The notes: generated by a model from the sequence alone, not told the origin. Shown: positions 10,555 through 21,165, numbered from the stretch's first letter. The stretch is 64,000 nucleotides of DNA from Sepiola atlantica (GCA_963556195.1 OY744551.1:10138600-10202599), one strand, 5' to 3'. Numbers and translations are program-made.

Positions 10555-11225
10555 TTTTTCGGTTTATTTTTCTCCTTTTCCACCCACCGCCACTGCCAAA
10601 TGTGACTCAATTACACTATAGGGGCCGTTGGATTTTCTCACTCATTTCGCTCGGTATTCACCCAAATGTTTGATAAAATCGATTTTTGGGGTGAAATGGT
10701 ACATTTTTTTCCTGACAAACAATTCTAATTTATTTTTTAGCATATATCAAATTGAACTTTTATGCCACATTTTTACCCGTCGTCTTTTCGGCAACATTTT
10801 GTTATTCTTAAATTCACGACTAGTATGTTTTAACCTTTTCATGTTTGCTTTTAAATTCGTTAAATTCCGTTAAAACTTGCTTTTGTAAATAGAATGTTCA
10901 AAGTTTGTTTTTTGTGTGTAATAAAATGTTAAAGCAGTAAAAATATCTTTAGTCCAAGGAAAAAAACAATAAAACCCAACATGGCCGCCAGCGATTAAAA
11001 CCGGAGATTAAAGTTAGATTATCAACACTTTAAAAAGTAAATGAGAATTTTATTTCAGGACCAAAAATATAATTAAGACCAACAATCAGTTTCATCCAAA
11101 ATTTGGGTGAATACCTAGTGAAATGAGCGAAAGAAAACAGCGGTCCCTATTCTACAATTAAACCAATGTTTAAACTTGTGGCGGCCGGTGGCGGCGGGTG
11201 GAAAAGTAGAAAAATAAAAATAAAG
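10555..11225. mobile_element. 670-bp fold-back element
   Basis: About 10555-10680 and 11085-11225 are inverted copies. Shared blocks include TTTTCCACCCRCCGCC, TATAGGGRCCG and GGTATTCACCCAAAT. The core (10680-11085) is AT-rich with no convincing gene; the 81-residue frame at 10628 lies over the arm and is rejected. Confidence 0.65.
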
Positions 11226-11397
11226 AAAAAACAATTTTATATATTAAAACTTGTCATCACGCTCTATTGAACAAAAATAAAAATAAATAAATAAAATAAC
11301 GGTATTTACATCAACGACAATTACTATAATGATTTTGATCCCCACCACACACACACAGATACAAGTCAGCTGTGCGCTGATCGGACGAAATAAATAC

Positions 11398-11462
11398 CCC
11401 TCTCGGAGGAGGGAGAAGGGGGGGGGGAGAGAAGGGGAGAGAGAGGGGGGAGAAGGGGGGGG
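11398..11462 (+). repeat. G-rich purine tract
   Basis: Runs of G up to nine separated by GA steps. It has potential for G-quadruplex or triplex structure. Confidence 0.8.
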
Positions 11463-11528
11463 TGCAAAAGAGAAAGTAAACATTAGCAGCACGTGTTTGT
11501 TTTTAAAAAAAAAAAATTTTTATTGCAT

Positions 11529-11890
11529 TTATCTGGGAACATTGAACAACAAAGAAACGTTTCTGAATTTTTGAGATGAGGATTGATAATTTGTAGAATT
11601 TGGATTATTCGGACTACTGTTCTCATCTTGAATGTTATTCTCACAACGTTTCGGCCGCTGTAACCTCTGGCCTTTTCGAACTCGGGAATATTTCTGTCGA
11701 ACTCGGGAATCTGGATGGAATTTCAAAACGGAACCCTTCATTTAATCCACGGGGGTAGCATGCTCTCGTCCCATCAGAAGGGAGAAGTCTTCAGTAGTTC
11801 ACAATTCTTCGTATCGCCCGCACCGAGGATTGAACCTTCAACCTTCAGATGACTAAGAACTGAATTGGCACTTCTGCCGTATATATGAAG
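11529..11890 (-). mobile_element. tRNA-derived SINE copy (inverted partner of 12270-12500)
   Basis: Read on the minus strand it contains GAAGGTTCAATCCTCGGTGC (B box GGTTCAATCC) and GTTCCGTTTTGAAATTCCAT. It then has CCGAGTTCGACAGAAATATT, GAACTCGGGAA-type duplicates and CCGAAACGTTGTGAGAATAA, ending with a CTCATCTCAAAAATTCAG-like tail. The same modules, in the same order, form the SINE at 49872-50215. The A-box end is rearranged here. Confidence 0.65.
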
Positions 11891-12088
11891 CAGCTGCCGA
11901 TTAAGAAATCGAAATTGAAGAGTTCCGTTTTTTGTTTCTCCAAGTACCATTCATTCAGAATTCACCGGAAGTTGAATTTAGTATTTAGAAAATGGAGTTA
12001 AATGAGATTAATCTTCGAGACATTGGTAATTTAATGAACCAGCCGCAAAAAGCAATAGATTTTTTACAGGCACAACGCCTTATTTCTT

Positions 12089-12108
12089 AGGGTTAGGGTT
12101 TAGGGTTT
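12089..12108 (+). repeat. Short telomere-like motif
   Basis: TAGGGTTAGGGTTTAGGG, a three-unit TTAGGG-type run inside AT-rich sequence. Confidence 0.7.
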
Positions 12109-12264
12109 TTTATTTACATTTTTTCTTACTTCATATAATAATAAAAAAAGAAATTGTTAATTGTTTCTTGTTACCCAAAAACAAATCAGTCTTGCATTTT
12201 TTTTTATGTTGTAAAAAAATCACTTCCGGTTGAATTACCTCCCTTTATTTTCAGTAGAAGGACA

Positions 12265-12500
12265 GAAAATCTGCTGCTTCATATATACGGCAGAAGTGCC
12301 ACTGAATTTTACTTAGTACTATATCCACTGCGTTACAGGTCCTTACGGTTTGAAATTCCGTCAAGATTCCCGAGTTCGAAGAAATACACCCGAAGAAGGC
12401 CGGTGACAGCGGCCGAAACGTTGTGAGAATAACACTCAAGATGAAGAACAGTAGTCCGAATAATCGCAGTTCTACAAACAAAGAAACGCTAGAATATTTT
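12265..12500 (+). mobile_element. Chimeric SINE copy, head inverted relative to body
   Basis: The body (CCGAGTTCGAAGAAATACAC, GGCCGAAACGTTGTGAGAAT, tail) is in plus orientation. The upstream ATATCCACTGCGTTAC is the tRNA A-box region in reverse orientation. CTTCATATATACGGCAGAAG at about 12278 pairs with its reverse complement at about 11865-11885, so the two SINE copies form a large inverted repeat. Confidence 0.5.
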
Positions 12501-12522
12501 GTTTTAGAAGAACCGTTTCTAA

Positions 12523-12832
<310 letters not shown>

Positions 12833-13334
12833 CTTAAAAAAAATTGGTTCAGAAGGATAGACACTCCCCACCCCCACCCAACTGAGCGGAGGTCACACAA
12901 AGGGATAACATAAATGTTTAAAAATGATCTGACGATGAAGGCACAGAATAGTTAACAATCCTCCCCGTGTTAAGAATGGGTTTATAAACAATAACGTTTT
13001 AACATGAACTTGGCCTGTGTTAACTATTCTGTACCTTCACGATCCAATCAGCATTTTACGAACTAGCTGGCTAATAGTTAAGAAAAAAAAAGACTAATTA
13101 AATTACTACGACTGATAATAACACTACTACTAAGGGAATATTTGGCACTTGTGCATTTTAACATTTTTTGTTTTCATTTTAGGAGAGTTCAGTCCGCGCA
13201 AGGGAAAAGTAAACAACCCCCCCCCCCTGCAAATATTTTTTACTTTTCAAGTCCGTAGATTAAAAGTAACACGCTTTTAGTAAACAAATTTTCCAATTAC
13301 CAAAGCTGTACCCCTGTGATTGTTTTACAAATAC

Positions 13335-13615
13335 TTTAATGGGATGTGCTCCAACGAACTAGTTTCACTGCAAAATCACACCCCTTCACTGTATACCGGA
13401 ACGCTTTCTACTCCAATAGCTTCATTTCATTGAACGACTAGCCTTTGGAATTAACTCCTTTCTCCATAATTGTACAATGTACCAACATGCAGAAATTTAA
13501 ATGTAATGTGAACAAACATCTCGCTGCACAACAGACCACTTAGGAAGCCCCTAGTTCACAATAGCAATGTGCCTCGTTTGGGGTGAATACAAAATAAAAA
13601 ATAAAAAACACTGTC
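13335..13615 (+). mobile_element. LINE family A, 3' end
   Basis: The text aligns with 58000-58240 and 55480-55640: CCCTTCACTGTATACCGGAA, GCTTTCTACTCCAATAGC, ATGCAGAAATTTAAATGTAA, AACAAACATCTCGCTGCACA, then GCCTCGTTTGGGGTGAAT and an A-rich tail. It keeps the end of ORF2 (family motif AFYSK.FFPRAA.LWNSLP) and the 3' UTR. Many stops and gaps. 12900-13330 before it holds a GTTAA..-rich stretch and a C run at 13218, nothing coding. Confidence 0.75.
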
Positions 13616-13659
13616 AAGGCAAGAATGAATGCTCCACGCGGCACCTCCCCAGATGTGGG

Positions 13660-13850
13660 AGCAGTACTCCGTCTCTGCAGCAATATGTAACAGGTAGGTA
13701 AGGGAAGTCGGCTCCCCAAGGGGGCGCTCTGATTGGATACTACAATATCCGTGAACGGACCTGTCGGCATTTCCCAAGTGGGTCGTCTCAGGCGCTCGGC
13801 AATAAGACCTCCCCTCAAAAAGAGGAGGTAATGCATAGCCGATTTGAACC
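13660..13850 (-). mobile_element. SINE body related to the U2-headed SINEs
   Basis: Contains GCAGCAATATGTAACA, ACCTGTCGGCATTTCCCA and GTCTCAGGCGCTCGGCAATA, then CCTCCCC..AAAGAGGAGG. The same order of modules occurs at 29185-29360 and in the bodies at 31300-31420 and 50640-50740. No head is present. Open frames on the minus strand here are chance. Confidence 0.55.
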
Positions 13851-14412
13851 ATACTTCACTCTGACAAAGGCGAGTACTACTTACTAACACCCACAACTAT
13901 CAATAAATTATGTTATCAGTTTTCGTGTGTCTGCGTTTCTCGTGTCTACGTGAATTGCACACTTTTTTAAAATTATTAACTGAAACAAACTTATAAAATT
14001 ATAGCTAATTGTTGTTAAAGTAATATTGTTTTTATCTCTATAAAATGATTGGTACTTTTTAGGAATGGATATCCAAGAAATTTTCAGTACTTACGCCGTC
14101 AATTTCGAGTTTCACCGAAGACTGGCGAGCGTTAACGAACTAAACCGAACAAACTGAATGTATTATTATCTGGGGCGAAGAAGTTATTTAACGAAGGAAC
14201 TTAATTTTATCTTGTATTTAAGTGTATTCGGTAATGTTTCGGTACTTCTACACAACACGAACCGAATTGGTTTCTTTTACTCAACCCCATAACTAACTCT
14301 AAACCTGACTCTTGTAGCAAAGCTAAATGAAAAAGTATCCAAAAAATTCCACACGAAAAATTGCAAAAGTAATACGGGTATCCAAAAGATTGTGAAAAAG
14401 TCGGACCGTAAT

Positions 14413-14880
14413 TGATTGAAAAAGAGAAAAAGAAAAAAAAAGAAAAGGAAAAAAGAAAAAAAAAGAAAAAAAGAAAAGGAAAAAAGCAAAGGAAAAAAGA
14501 AAAAAAAAGAAAAAAAAGAAAAGAAAAGAAAAAAAAAAGAAAAGAAAAAGAGAAAGAAAAGAAAAGAAAAAGAAAAGAAAAAAGAAAAGAAAAAGAAAAA
14601 AGAAAAACAAAGAAAAAAGAAAAACAAAGAAAAAAGAAAAACAAAGAAAAAAAAAACAAAGAAAAAAAAAACAAAGAAAAAAAGAAAAACAAAGAAAAAA
14701 GAAAAACAAAGAAAAAAAGAAAAACAAAGAAAAAAAGAAAAACAAAGAAAAAAAGAAAAACAAAGAAAAAAAACAAAGAAAAAAAGAAAAACAAAGAAAA
14801 AAAAACAAAGAAAAAAAAAACAAAGAAAAAAAAACAAAGAAAAACAAGAAAAACAAAGAAAACAAGAAAAATAAAGAAAA
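14413..14880 (+). repeat. 470-bp A-rich polypurine tract
   Basis: AAAGAAAAAG units grade into a more regular AAAGAAAAACAAAGAAAA pattern after 14600. The Lys/Glu and Phe-rich frames on both strands come from the repeat. 13900-14410 holds AT-rich DNA with a CGTCAATTTCGAGTT start similar to 16095-16140 but no gene. Confidence 0.95.
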
Positions 14881-15027
14881 AAGTCGTCTGCCAAACGACA
14901 GCGCCTTTTTATTTATATATTTCGGTAATAATCGGAACTTGATTCGTTTTTCTCCGTTCGTCGTCGGAACTGATTACGTCACGACTGTAAATTTACAGAT
15001 ACCTATTCCTAAAAAGCACAGATATAT

Positions 15028-15185
15028 TCTGACGATCTCTATAGTATAATTGAACCGGTGCTTGTACAGAAATCGAACCGAACTTAGGTTAAGGTTAAAA
15101 AATAAAAATAAATAAAAACAGTTCTGTACAATTGAACCAAACAAGTGCTCGCTCAACGCGGATGTTGACAGAAGGGAACACATCT
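15028..15185 (+). repeat. Dispersed repeat E (three local copies), this one carrying an insertion
   Basis: CTCTATAGTATAATTGAACC, then after the insertion AAACAAGTGCTCGCTC.. and a GTTGACA motif, recurs at 16638-16712 and 16898-16975. The latter two lack the insertion at 15057-15130. Confidence 0.75.
15057..15130. mobile_element. 74-bp Merlin-type MITE with 8-bp target duplication
   Basis: The insertion starts GGTGCTTGTACAG and ends CTGTACA, so the last few bases of the right terminus are missing. ATTGAACC directly flanks it at 15049-15056 and 15131-15138. Two other copies of the host repeat (about 16653 and 16923) have a single ATTGAACC/ATGGAACC at that point, giving a built-in empty site. 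Confidence 0.85.
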
Positions 15186-15279
15186 AATTGTGTGTTTATT
15201 TTTTAAATTTTTTTTATAGGCGTATCCGAAGAAGAGGCGACCGGTAGTCAGCATGTTGCTATTCCGAATTTACAACTGC

Positions 15280-15866
15280 AAACCGCAATCAATAGACTGT
15301 CTCTCCTGCACCAAACGGTCATTAAGAAATCAAACTCTTTTTCATGTAAAACTTATAAAAACTTGCCGGAAGGATAAGTTTTGTATTTTTATTTTAAATA
15401 ATTTTTTTTAGAGAAATAAGTTATCAAATAGGTGGTTTGATTTCTTTTTTTCGGAAAATATAAAATGTTTTTGTTTTGGTGCTGGTGCAGATTGGGACCC
15501 AATCTAACCCTGACCCTAACGACGCCAAGTCGATTTTAGCTTGGGTCCTAATCTGCACCAGCACCTTTGATTGTTTTTGTTGTTTTTGTTTCTTGTTGTT
15601 GTTTTTTTAAATAAATTATTTTAGAAAAATAACTAAATGTGCTATTTGATTTTCGGGGAGGAAAATATATACAATTTTTTCTTTCGAAACATTGAAATAT
15701 GAATTTTTCTACCAATCATTAAAAAAAAAAAAAATTTTTTTACTTTATATTTAATTTTCATTAAAAAAAATTATTCCAGCAAGTTTTAATTATAAAGTTT
15801 TGCATAAAACAGATTTTGACTTTTTTTAAATTATGACCGTAGAGACAGTCTATTGATTGCGGCTTG
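15280..15866. mobile_element. Fold-back element with nested MITE
   Basis: CCGCAATCAATAGACTGTCT at 15282 pairs with its reverse complement ending near 15864. The arms extend about 90 bp with decay, including an ACTTGCYGGAA block. A Merlin-type MITE lies inside, and AATTATTCCAGCAAGTTTTA near 15770 links it to the 7590 palindrome family. Confidence 0.65.
15478..15565. mobile_element. 88-bp Merlin-type MITE
   Basis: Terminal repeats GGTGCTGGTGCAGATTGGGA and the near-exact reverse complement at 15542-15565 (about 24 bp). Flanks TTTGTTTT / TTTGATTG are an imperfect 8-bp match. The centre contains AACCCTGACCCTAAC. No coding. Confidence 0.75.
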
Positions 15867-16165
15867 TTATAATTTCGGAAAAGCGGCATACTGATGATAC
15901 TCCTATTTTTATTTTAAAATATATATATATATTTTTTTTAATGCAAGAATTTAATAGTTCTGTTTTTTTTTGGGGGGGGGGGGGGGGAGTGACAGGTTTC
16001 ATAATTTTGTTTCGGGATAAGAAATACAATTTATCTGAAAACCCGAGGGACACACGCACATTGACGGAAGAAAACGTTTTTCTTACTTGTAAGGAATGAG
16101 CATCCTGAGAATTTCATTACTTACGGAGTCAGTCCCGAGTATTGACGGAAAATCCCAAATCAGTC

Positions 16166-16438
16166 CCGGAAATGACCGAAGCAGTTTACGATATGGAAAT
16201 CGCGAAATGGTGAACATGCAGACGACATTAAAAATAATTTGGTGCTTCTACAGAATTTGAACCGAACTGTTTTTTTTGTTTTTTTTTAAAAATCCTAACT
16301 CTAATCGAACCATACCCTAAGTTTTAGTTTGACAAAATTCGATTTGGTTCGGTTCAAATTCTGTAGAAGCACCAAAAATATAAATTAATTAAAATGGAAG
16401 GTGGCTTTCAAATCGTAAACTGCTTCGGCCATTTCCGA
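16166..16438. mobile_element. Fold-back remnant with nested MITE
   Basis: GGAAATGACCGAAGCAGTTT near 16168 pairs with its reverse complement near 16437. Between the arms is the MITE at 16241-16373. The poly-G run at 15971-15987 lies just outside. Confidence 0.6.
16241..16373. mobile_element. 133-bp Merlin-type MITE
   Basis: Inverted ends GGTGCTTCTACAGAATTTGA and its reverse complement pair over about 27 bp. Flanks AATAATTT / AAAAATAT match at six of eight. A related single end, GTGCTTCTACAGGAATTGAA, is at 37019. Confidence 0.78.
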
Positions 16439-17006
16439 GACTGGCTGAAATCCTCTGGATTCCCATTCATTACATTACAAATACCAAGTTTTTTTTTTTT
16501 AAATAAATAAATAAAAATTGCCTGAACGTTTGTGCATTTTTTGTCTTCAATCCCTCGTCTCATGGAGGGGGGGGGGCGTGTTTCCTTACAATTTAAGATC
16601 TATTTTTTCATCTAAAATTTGAGCGAAACGAGCGAGATATTCGAACGATCTCTATAGTACAATTGAACCAAACAAGTGCCCGTCCCGCGTATGTTGACAT
16701 AACGAAAACGTCTAAGTTTCATTTCTTATAAAAAAAATTTTAAAATTCCAAACTTTAGTGTATTTAATAGGTTTGTCTTCAGTTATTTGTCTCTCTTTGG
16801 GGAGCAGAATTTCTAATTTTATTTCGGGTAAAAAAAAAAATATATAATTTAAATCCTCATCTTTATCTAAAATTTGAGAGAGAATAATATAAAAAAAAAC
16901 GAGAAATTCAAACAATCTCTATAGTACAATGGAACCAAGCAAGTGCTCGCTCGAGGCGCACGTTGATGCAACAAAATAAAATTAAAAAAACAAACAATTG
17001 CCAAAC

Positions 17007-17190
17007 CTTTCGTTGTGTATTTAAAAGTTGCATCGTTAGTTTTTTGTTCTTCTTCCTCGTCTTGGCAGGGTCCTTTTAGTTGGCATGTACCCCGGTCAGC
17101 GGGCGGGAGGGCCACCACCACCACCAAAGTCCCGAGAAAAAAAACCGCGACGAGCAGGGGAATCGTCAGACTTGTCGAGTCTGAAGCCAT
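17007..17190 (-). CDS. Possible first coding exon of a secreted or membrane protein
   Basis: The minus-strand frame from an ATG at 17190 starts MASDSTSLTIPLLVAVFFLG and continues TLVVVVALPPADRG. This is a hydrophobic segment (about residues 8-27) with a plausible signal-peptidase site before LPPADRG, then CQLKGPCQDEEEEQKTND with two cysteines and an acidic patch. At 17007 the text AAAG|GTTTGG would serve as a 5' splice site after residue 61 (phase 1); downstream the frame becomes low-complexity. The exon lies in a GC- and CpG-rich patch (about 17060-17300) unlike its AT-rich surroundings, as expected for a promoter-proximal exon. I do not recognise the family. The start context is weak and no second exon was found, so a chance frame or transposon piece remains possible. 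Confidence 0.4.
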
Positions 17191-17300
17191 TGAATACTTG
17201 AATTTGAAACACGACGACGTCGGAGAATTTCACTTCTCAAAGGCCCGCCACTCGCACCTGCTTCGCGCTTGTCGTCTTGCGTTGAGCGCGCTCAAAGTGG
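17060..17300. promoter_or_regulatory. CpG-rich patch around the candidate first exon
   Basis: CpG is frequent here (ACGACGACGTCGG, CTTCGCGCTTGTCG, GAGCGCGCTC) while neighbouring kilobases are AT-rich and CpG-poor. The patch covers the candidate start codon and about 110 bp upstream of it on the minus strand. No clear TATA box. The call is inference from composition. Confidence 0.4.
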
Positions 17301-17826
17301 TTAGGTTTTTTTTAGTGACTAACTTCTATCCCTAAAAGTTGCGGATTACTAAAAAAACGTAGTTCATTTTTTATGAGATAATTTTCAGAACAGACAATCA
17401 ACCTTTTCGACATGCCACGTTTTTTTATTAAAGAACCTTTTGAATGAATTTATTGACATATATTGATTTAAAAAAAAAAAAAAACTTCACATAAAGGCCG
17501 CCACGTTTTGTTGTTATAATATATAGTGTTTATAATCTCCCCCCCCCCCCAACCAAAAAAAAAAGAAAAAATGTAAATTTGTAGATTAACACCCTCTGCT
17601 ACCCCTACCCCAACGAGATTCTACTTTTTTAGGCGATTACGTATAAACACCCTGAAAAACTTGGCGGAAAGAAGAAAAAAAAATTATTTTAGAGTGGGGA
17701 ATCAGTTTCGTATATAAATTTGCCATAAAATTATCGCTATTTTCGGGCCGTTCTAGCTTTTTAGGACAGTTAACTATTTGTTTTACCATTAAAAATTAAG
17801 GTCGATTGGTAAGGTCGTAAAACCAC

Positions 17827-18645
17827 ACGTAATTGTCTGTAGTGGATTGGGGTAAAAAATGGATGGTAACTTTTAATGCCGCAAAGACAAAGCTACTTTC
17901 CTTCAATAACTACAAGAAACCTCTTCAACCACCGATTGTCATGGCAAATAACACCCTACCTGAGAGTTCATCATTCAAAATTCTGGGCCTAACTTTCACA
18001 GATAACATGAATTGGAATAGATACATTGAAGACATTGCCAGGACTGCTGCAAAGAAGGTGGGCTCCCTCTACTGTGCTAGTAAACTTCCCACACCTGACA
18101 TTACAAAGCCACTATCTGCCCATGCATGGAGTATTGCTGTCACATCTGGGCTGGGGCATCATCCACTAGTCTCTCCTTCTTAGACAAGGTTTAAAAAAGA
18201 GTCGCCAACTTAACAGGTCCCTCACTATCCACCTAGCTCCAGCCCCTGTCCCACCACTGCAATGTTGCTTCCTTGTGCCTGTTTTACAAGTACTTCAATG
18301 GATTGTGCTCTGATGAACTTGTTGCTTGTGTGCCCTCACGACGTAAATTCACTAGACCAATCCGACAATCTGCAAAATCCCATCCATTCACTGTGGAGGT
18401 CCCCAGATGCCGAAGAGCTTTCTACTCCAAAAACTTATTTCCTCGTGCTGCTGGACTCTGGAACTCCCTCCCTACCCCTGTTTTCCTAACGGTACTTACA
18501 TGCAGAAATTTTAAACTAATGTAAACAGACATCTCGTTGCACAGCTCCCAATTTAGGTTGATTCCCTCCCCCCAAACTTTCACTCTTTTTCTCAGTAGCA
18601 TCTTACGTCTACAGTAGGGGCCTTCCTATGTTAAAAAAAAAACTT
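17827..18645 (+). pseudogene. LINE family A ORF2 3' part (RT thumb to C-terminus)
   Basis: Frame from 17833: SVVDWGKKWMVTFNAAKTKL, LSFNNYKK and then SFKILGLTFTDNMNWNRYIE, followed by ARTAAKKVGSLYCASKLP. This is the segment after the RT catalytic core in CR1/Jockey-like LINEs (W..KW...FN..KT..L, LG...). After frame breaks near 18120 and 18190, 18273-18524 continues with CLFYKYFNGLCSDEL, RRKF, PFTVEVPRCRRAFYSK and AAGLWNSLP. A 3' UTR with CTTACGTCTACAGTAGGGGC and a poly-A stretch ends near 18645. 5'-truncated, at least three frame breaks. 17340-17826 upstream has a C run (17540-17550) and no gene; 18650-18980 downstream is featureless. Confidence 0.88.
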
Positions 18646-18984
18646 TAAAAAGTAGATCCTCCTTCACCCAAAAAACACGCAGAGAATTTATTTTCCATAG
18701 GAAAAAAAAATGGGTAATCATAAAGATTGACGGTATAAACATAATGCAATAAAAAAATTGTGTATAGGCGATAAAAAAAATCGTTTTATGCTGTTGTTTT
18801 TTGATAAATATTATCAAATGAGGAACCATTCCGAGTTAATATTTATTTAGTATTATGCATTTAATCGGAAGAAAAACACGTTGTAAATGTGTAAATATGA
18901 TACAAGAATTGTGATTTTTCATAAAATGGAGTCTAACGGAACCGGAAGTACTGCAGAGCGAAGTTAAACTGAAACGAAACTAGC

Positions 18985-19705
18985 AGTTTCATTATCCCAG
19001 AAAGCAATTTTAATAATTCCTAGAAAATAATTTTGATAATTCCCAGAAAGCAATTTTAATAATTTCCAGAAATCAATTTTAATAATTCCAGTAAGCAATT
19101 TTAATAATTTCCAGAAAGCAATTTTAATAATTCCTAGAAAATAATTTTGATAATTCCCAGAAAGCAATTTTGATAATTCCTAGAAAGCAATTTTAATAAT
19201 TCCTAGAAAACAATTTTGATAATTCCCAGAAAGCAATTTTAATAATTCCCAGAAAGCAATTTTAATAATTCCTAGAAAGCAATTTTAATAATTCCAGAAA
19301 GCAATTTTAATAATTCCTAGAAAATAATTTTGATAATTCCCAGAAAGCAATTTTAATAATTCCAGAAAGCAATTTTAATAATTCCCAAAATGCATTTTTA
19401 ATAATTCCCAGAAAGCAATTTTAATAATTCCAGAAAGCTATTTTAATAATTCCAGAAAGCAATTTTAATAATTCCCAGGAAGTAATTTTAATAATTTCCA
19501 GAAAGCAATTTTAATAACTCCCAGAAAGCAATTTTAATAATTCCTAGAAAGAAGTTTTAATAATTCCTAGAAAGCAATTTTAATAATTCCAGAAAGCAAT
19601 TTTAATAATTCCTAGAAAACAGTTTTAATAATTCCTAGAGAGCAATTTTAATAATCCCAGAAAGCAATTTTAATAATTCCAGAAAGCAATTTTAATAATT
19701 CCCAC
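18985..19705 (+). repeat. 22-24 bp tandem repeat array
   Basis: About 30 units of the type CCAGAAAGCAATTTTAATAA-TT, with CC/CTAG spacer variants. The 5' edge (minus strand reading) cuts directly into a LINE zinc-finger region at 19707. Confidence 0.9.
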
Positions 19706-19709
19706 AAAA

Positions 19710-19872
19710 GATTGAGTTGCTCCTAACTCCCTTTCCACAAACAGAGCAGCGGAATTTCCCTCTTTCTGGGATCTTTCGAACACGACAACCACTGATCATC
19801 ACTTTGGTCTTGGTAACACTCACTCTAAGACCTTTACTTTCCATAGAATTCCTCCAAGTCTTTTACTTAACA
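19710..19872 (-). pseudogene. LINE ORF2 thumb and zinc-finger fragment
   Basis: Minus strand from about 19866: KTWRNSMESKGLRVSVTKTK, VMISG, then RGKFRCSVCGKGVRSNSI. The segment MES-KGLRV-KTKVM followed by C..CGKGV..NSI is typical of LINEs whose ORF2 has a PHD-like CxxC...C..C domain after the thumb; the plus-strand fragment at 51180 shows the next part of the same domain. This piece probably continues the RT core at 20610-21030, also minus, with about 700 bp inserted between. It is truncated at 19707 by the tandem array. Confidence 0.8.
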
Positions 19873-19984
19873 AGTAGACCTGTAGAACGTTTGTGTCTCT
19901 ATTTTTTTTCCGCTTCCATGTGAGCGCTTGCGGGTTTTTTTTTTCTATCTGTTTTTCTTTGTTTTCTCTAACCCCTTTTTTGGC

Positions 19985-20400
19985 TTCTGAGCCTCATTCC
20001 TAGTCAGCGGCTACCAATTGTAGACCAACGCCGCCGCCCCCCCCCCCCTTGACAATCGCCGACCCCAACGCTTGTGTGCTGTGGTTTTCTTCTCCTTCAT
20101 CTTTTGTACTGGCCATGTCGTCTATTCCCCTGACGATCGCCGAGGGCACGAGCACTGACTTATAAATACGTATAAAAACAAAACAACACAACTCAAAAGA
20201 AAAAACACAAACTCTGAGCCCTTGTGTATGTCAGTTGTGCTCAGGGTGTGTGCGACACCATTGTGGACTGTCGACACCACCATTGTCGTTCGGTTGATCA
20301 TCTCATCTCATCGTTTGCTAATCCCGATCTTCTCTGATCTGATCCGCTCCTCACCGAGCTGCTAACTGCCGCAAACTCAAACTGTCGTAAACTGTTGCAA
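19985..20400 (-). other. Promoter-like segment with short ORF (possible LTR/gag start)
   Basis: On the minus strand, a TGTCGACAGTCCACAATGG start (near 20268) is followed by a TATA-like ATTTATAAG near 20160. Next is an ATG in strong context (GACATGG, 20116) opening MASTKDEGEENHSTQALGSA and a Gly run before a stop near 20000. The order start-TATA-ATG resembles a retroelement 5' end or a host promoter. No LTR partner, primer-binding site or protein homology is recognisable. It lies inside the interval that separates two parts of one LINE, so it may be an insertion. Confidence 0.25.
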
Positions 20401-20609
20401 ACTAACTCAAACTCCTAAATATATTGACTCAGGACCGGAAATCCTAAACGTCTCATCTTTGTCTCAGAGTGATTGATAAGTGGAAAATGACTCACTGTCT
20501 CGGCCACTCCCAGCTGACTACCTATCCTACTTCTGATCGCCTTTCTGTGCCTTGGTGAATCATTTGCTCCTATTGTCTGGGGTCTTGGCTGCGGGGGGGG
20601 GGGGGGATA

Positions 20610-21030
20610 GTCCATAGTATCACAGACCTTCCATTGTTTCACAGGCAAGTAAAAAATCATCAGCATTAAGCATCTCTTCCGGACAACCCGGACAATCATA
20701 CTGGATGACGCTTTTCAGACACAAATGAAAAGCAACGGACTCAGTACAGAATCCCGATTCAGTCCTATTTTAACATTAAAGCTGTCACTATATGTGCTGT
20801 TAATTCTAACATGTGTTCGAGCATTTCTGTACACTGCTTGAACAACTTTCACTAACCACTCGTTTTCCCACCAGACAACCTCTCTTGTCAAAAGCTTTCT
20901 CTAGATCCACAAAAGCAAAATACAGGTTGTTCTGCTTACCAAGGTACTTCTCTAAATTCACAGAAATGTTCACGTCGTGATCTCTATCAAGTAGGAGAAG
21001 CACCATAATTTGATATGGGCCTAGGATCAT
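20610..21030 (-). pseudogene. LINE reverse transcriptase core fragment (motif A to motif C)
   Basis: Minus strand: NNLYFAFVDLEKAFDKR (RT motif A, the D of FVDLEKAFD being the first catalytic acid). Next come a segment resembling W..NEWLVK..Q..Y.N..T, then FNVKIGLN.DSVLSPLLF (motif B region, where QG/RQGDxLSP is usual) and CPEEMLNADDFLLACETMEG. In that last block NADDF replaces the usual YADD or FADD and supplies the other two catalytic acids. Frame changes are needed between these blocks. Q/G positions in motif B are altered, so the copy is dead. It probably belongs with the thumb/zinc-finger piece at 19710. Confidence 0.85.
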
Positions 21031-21165
21031 AGTGTAGTGTCTGTTCCGTTTTCGGTCAGATGCGATAAAATCCTTCTAGACTGAGGCGGTTTACTTTTGT
21101 TCCCATGGGGAGTTAGATTTACCCCACATTAAAATCTGACCTTGTTTTCTAAGACTGGATAAACA
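21022..21165 (+). mobile_element. U2-snRNA-headed SINE, body type 2 (diverged copy)
   Basis: GATCATAGTGTAGTGTCTGT corresponds to U2 snRNA GATCAAAGTGTAGTATCTGT. It is followed by TCGGTCA, CCTTCTAGACTGAGGCGGTT, TTGTTCCCATGGGGAG and CACATTAAAATCTGACCTTG. The same order follows the U2 head at 54559. 21170-21350 after it is short-repeat-poor, noncoding. Confidence 0.7.

Noticed and set aside
14207..14942. Phe-rich and Lys-rich frames up to 205 residues
   Set aside because: Produced by the A-rich polypurine tract; open on both strands in several frames.
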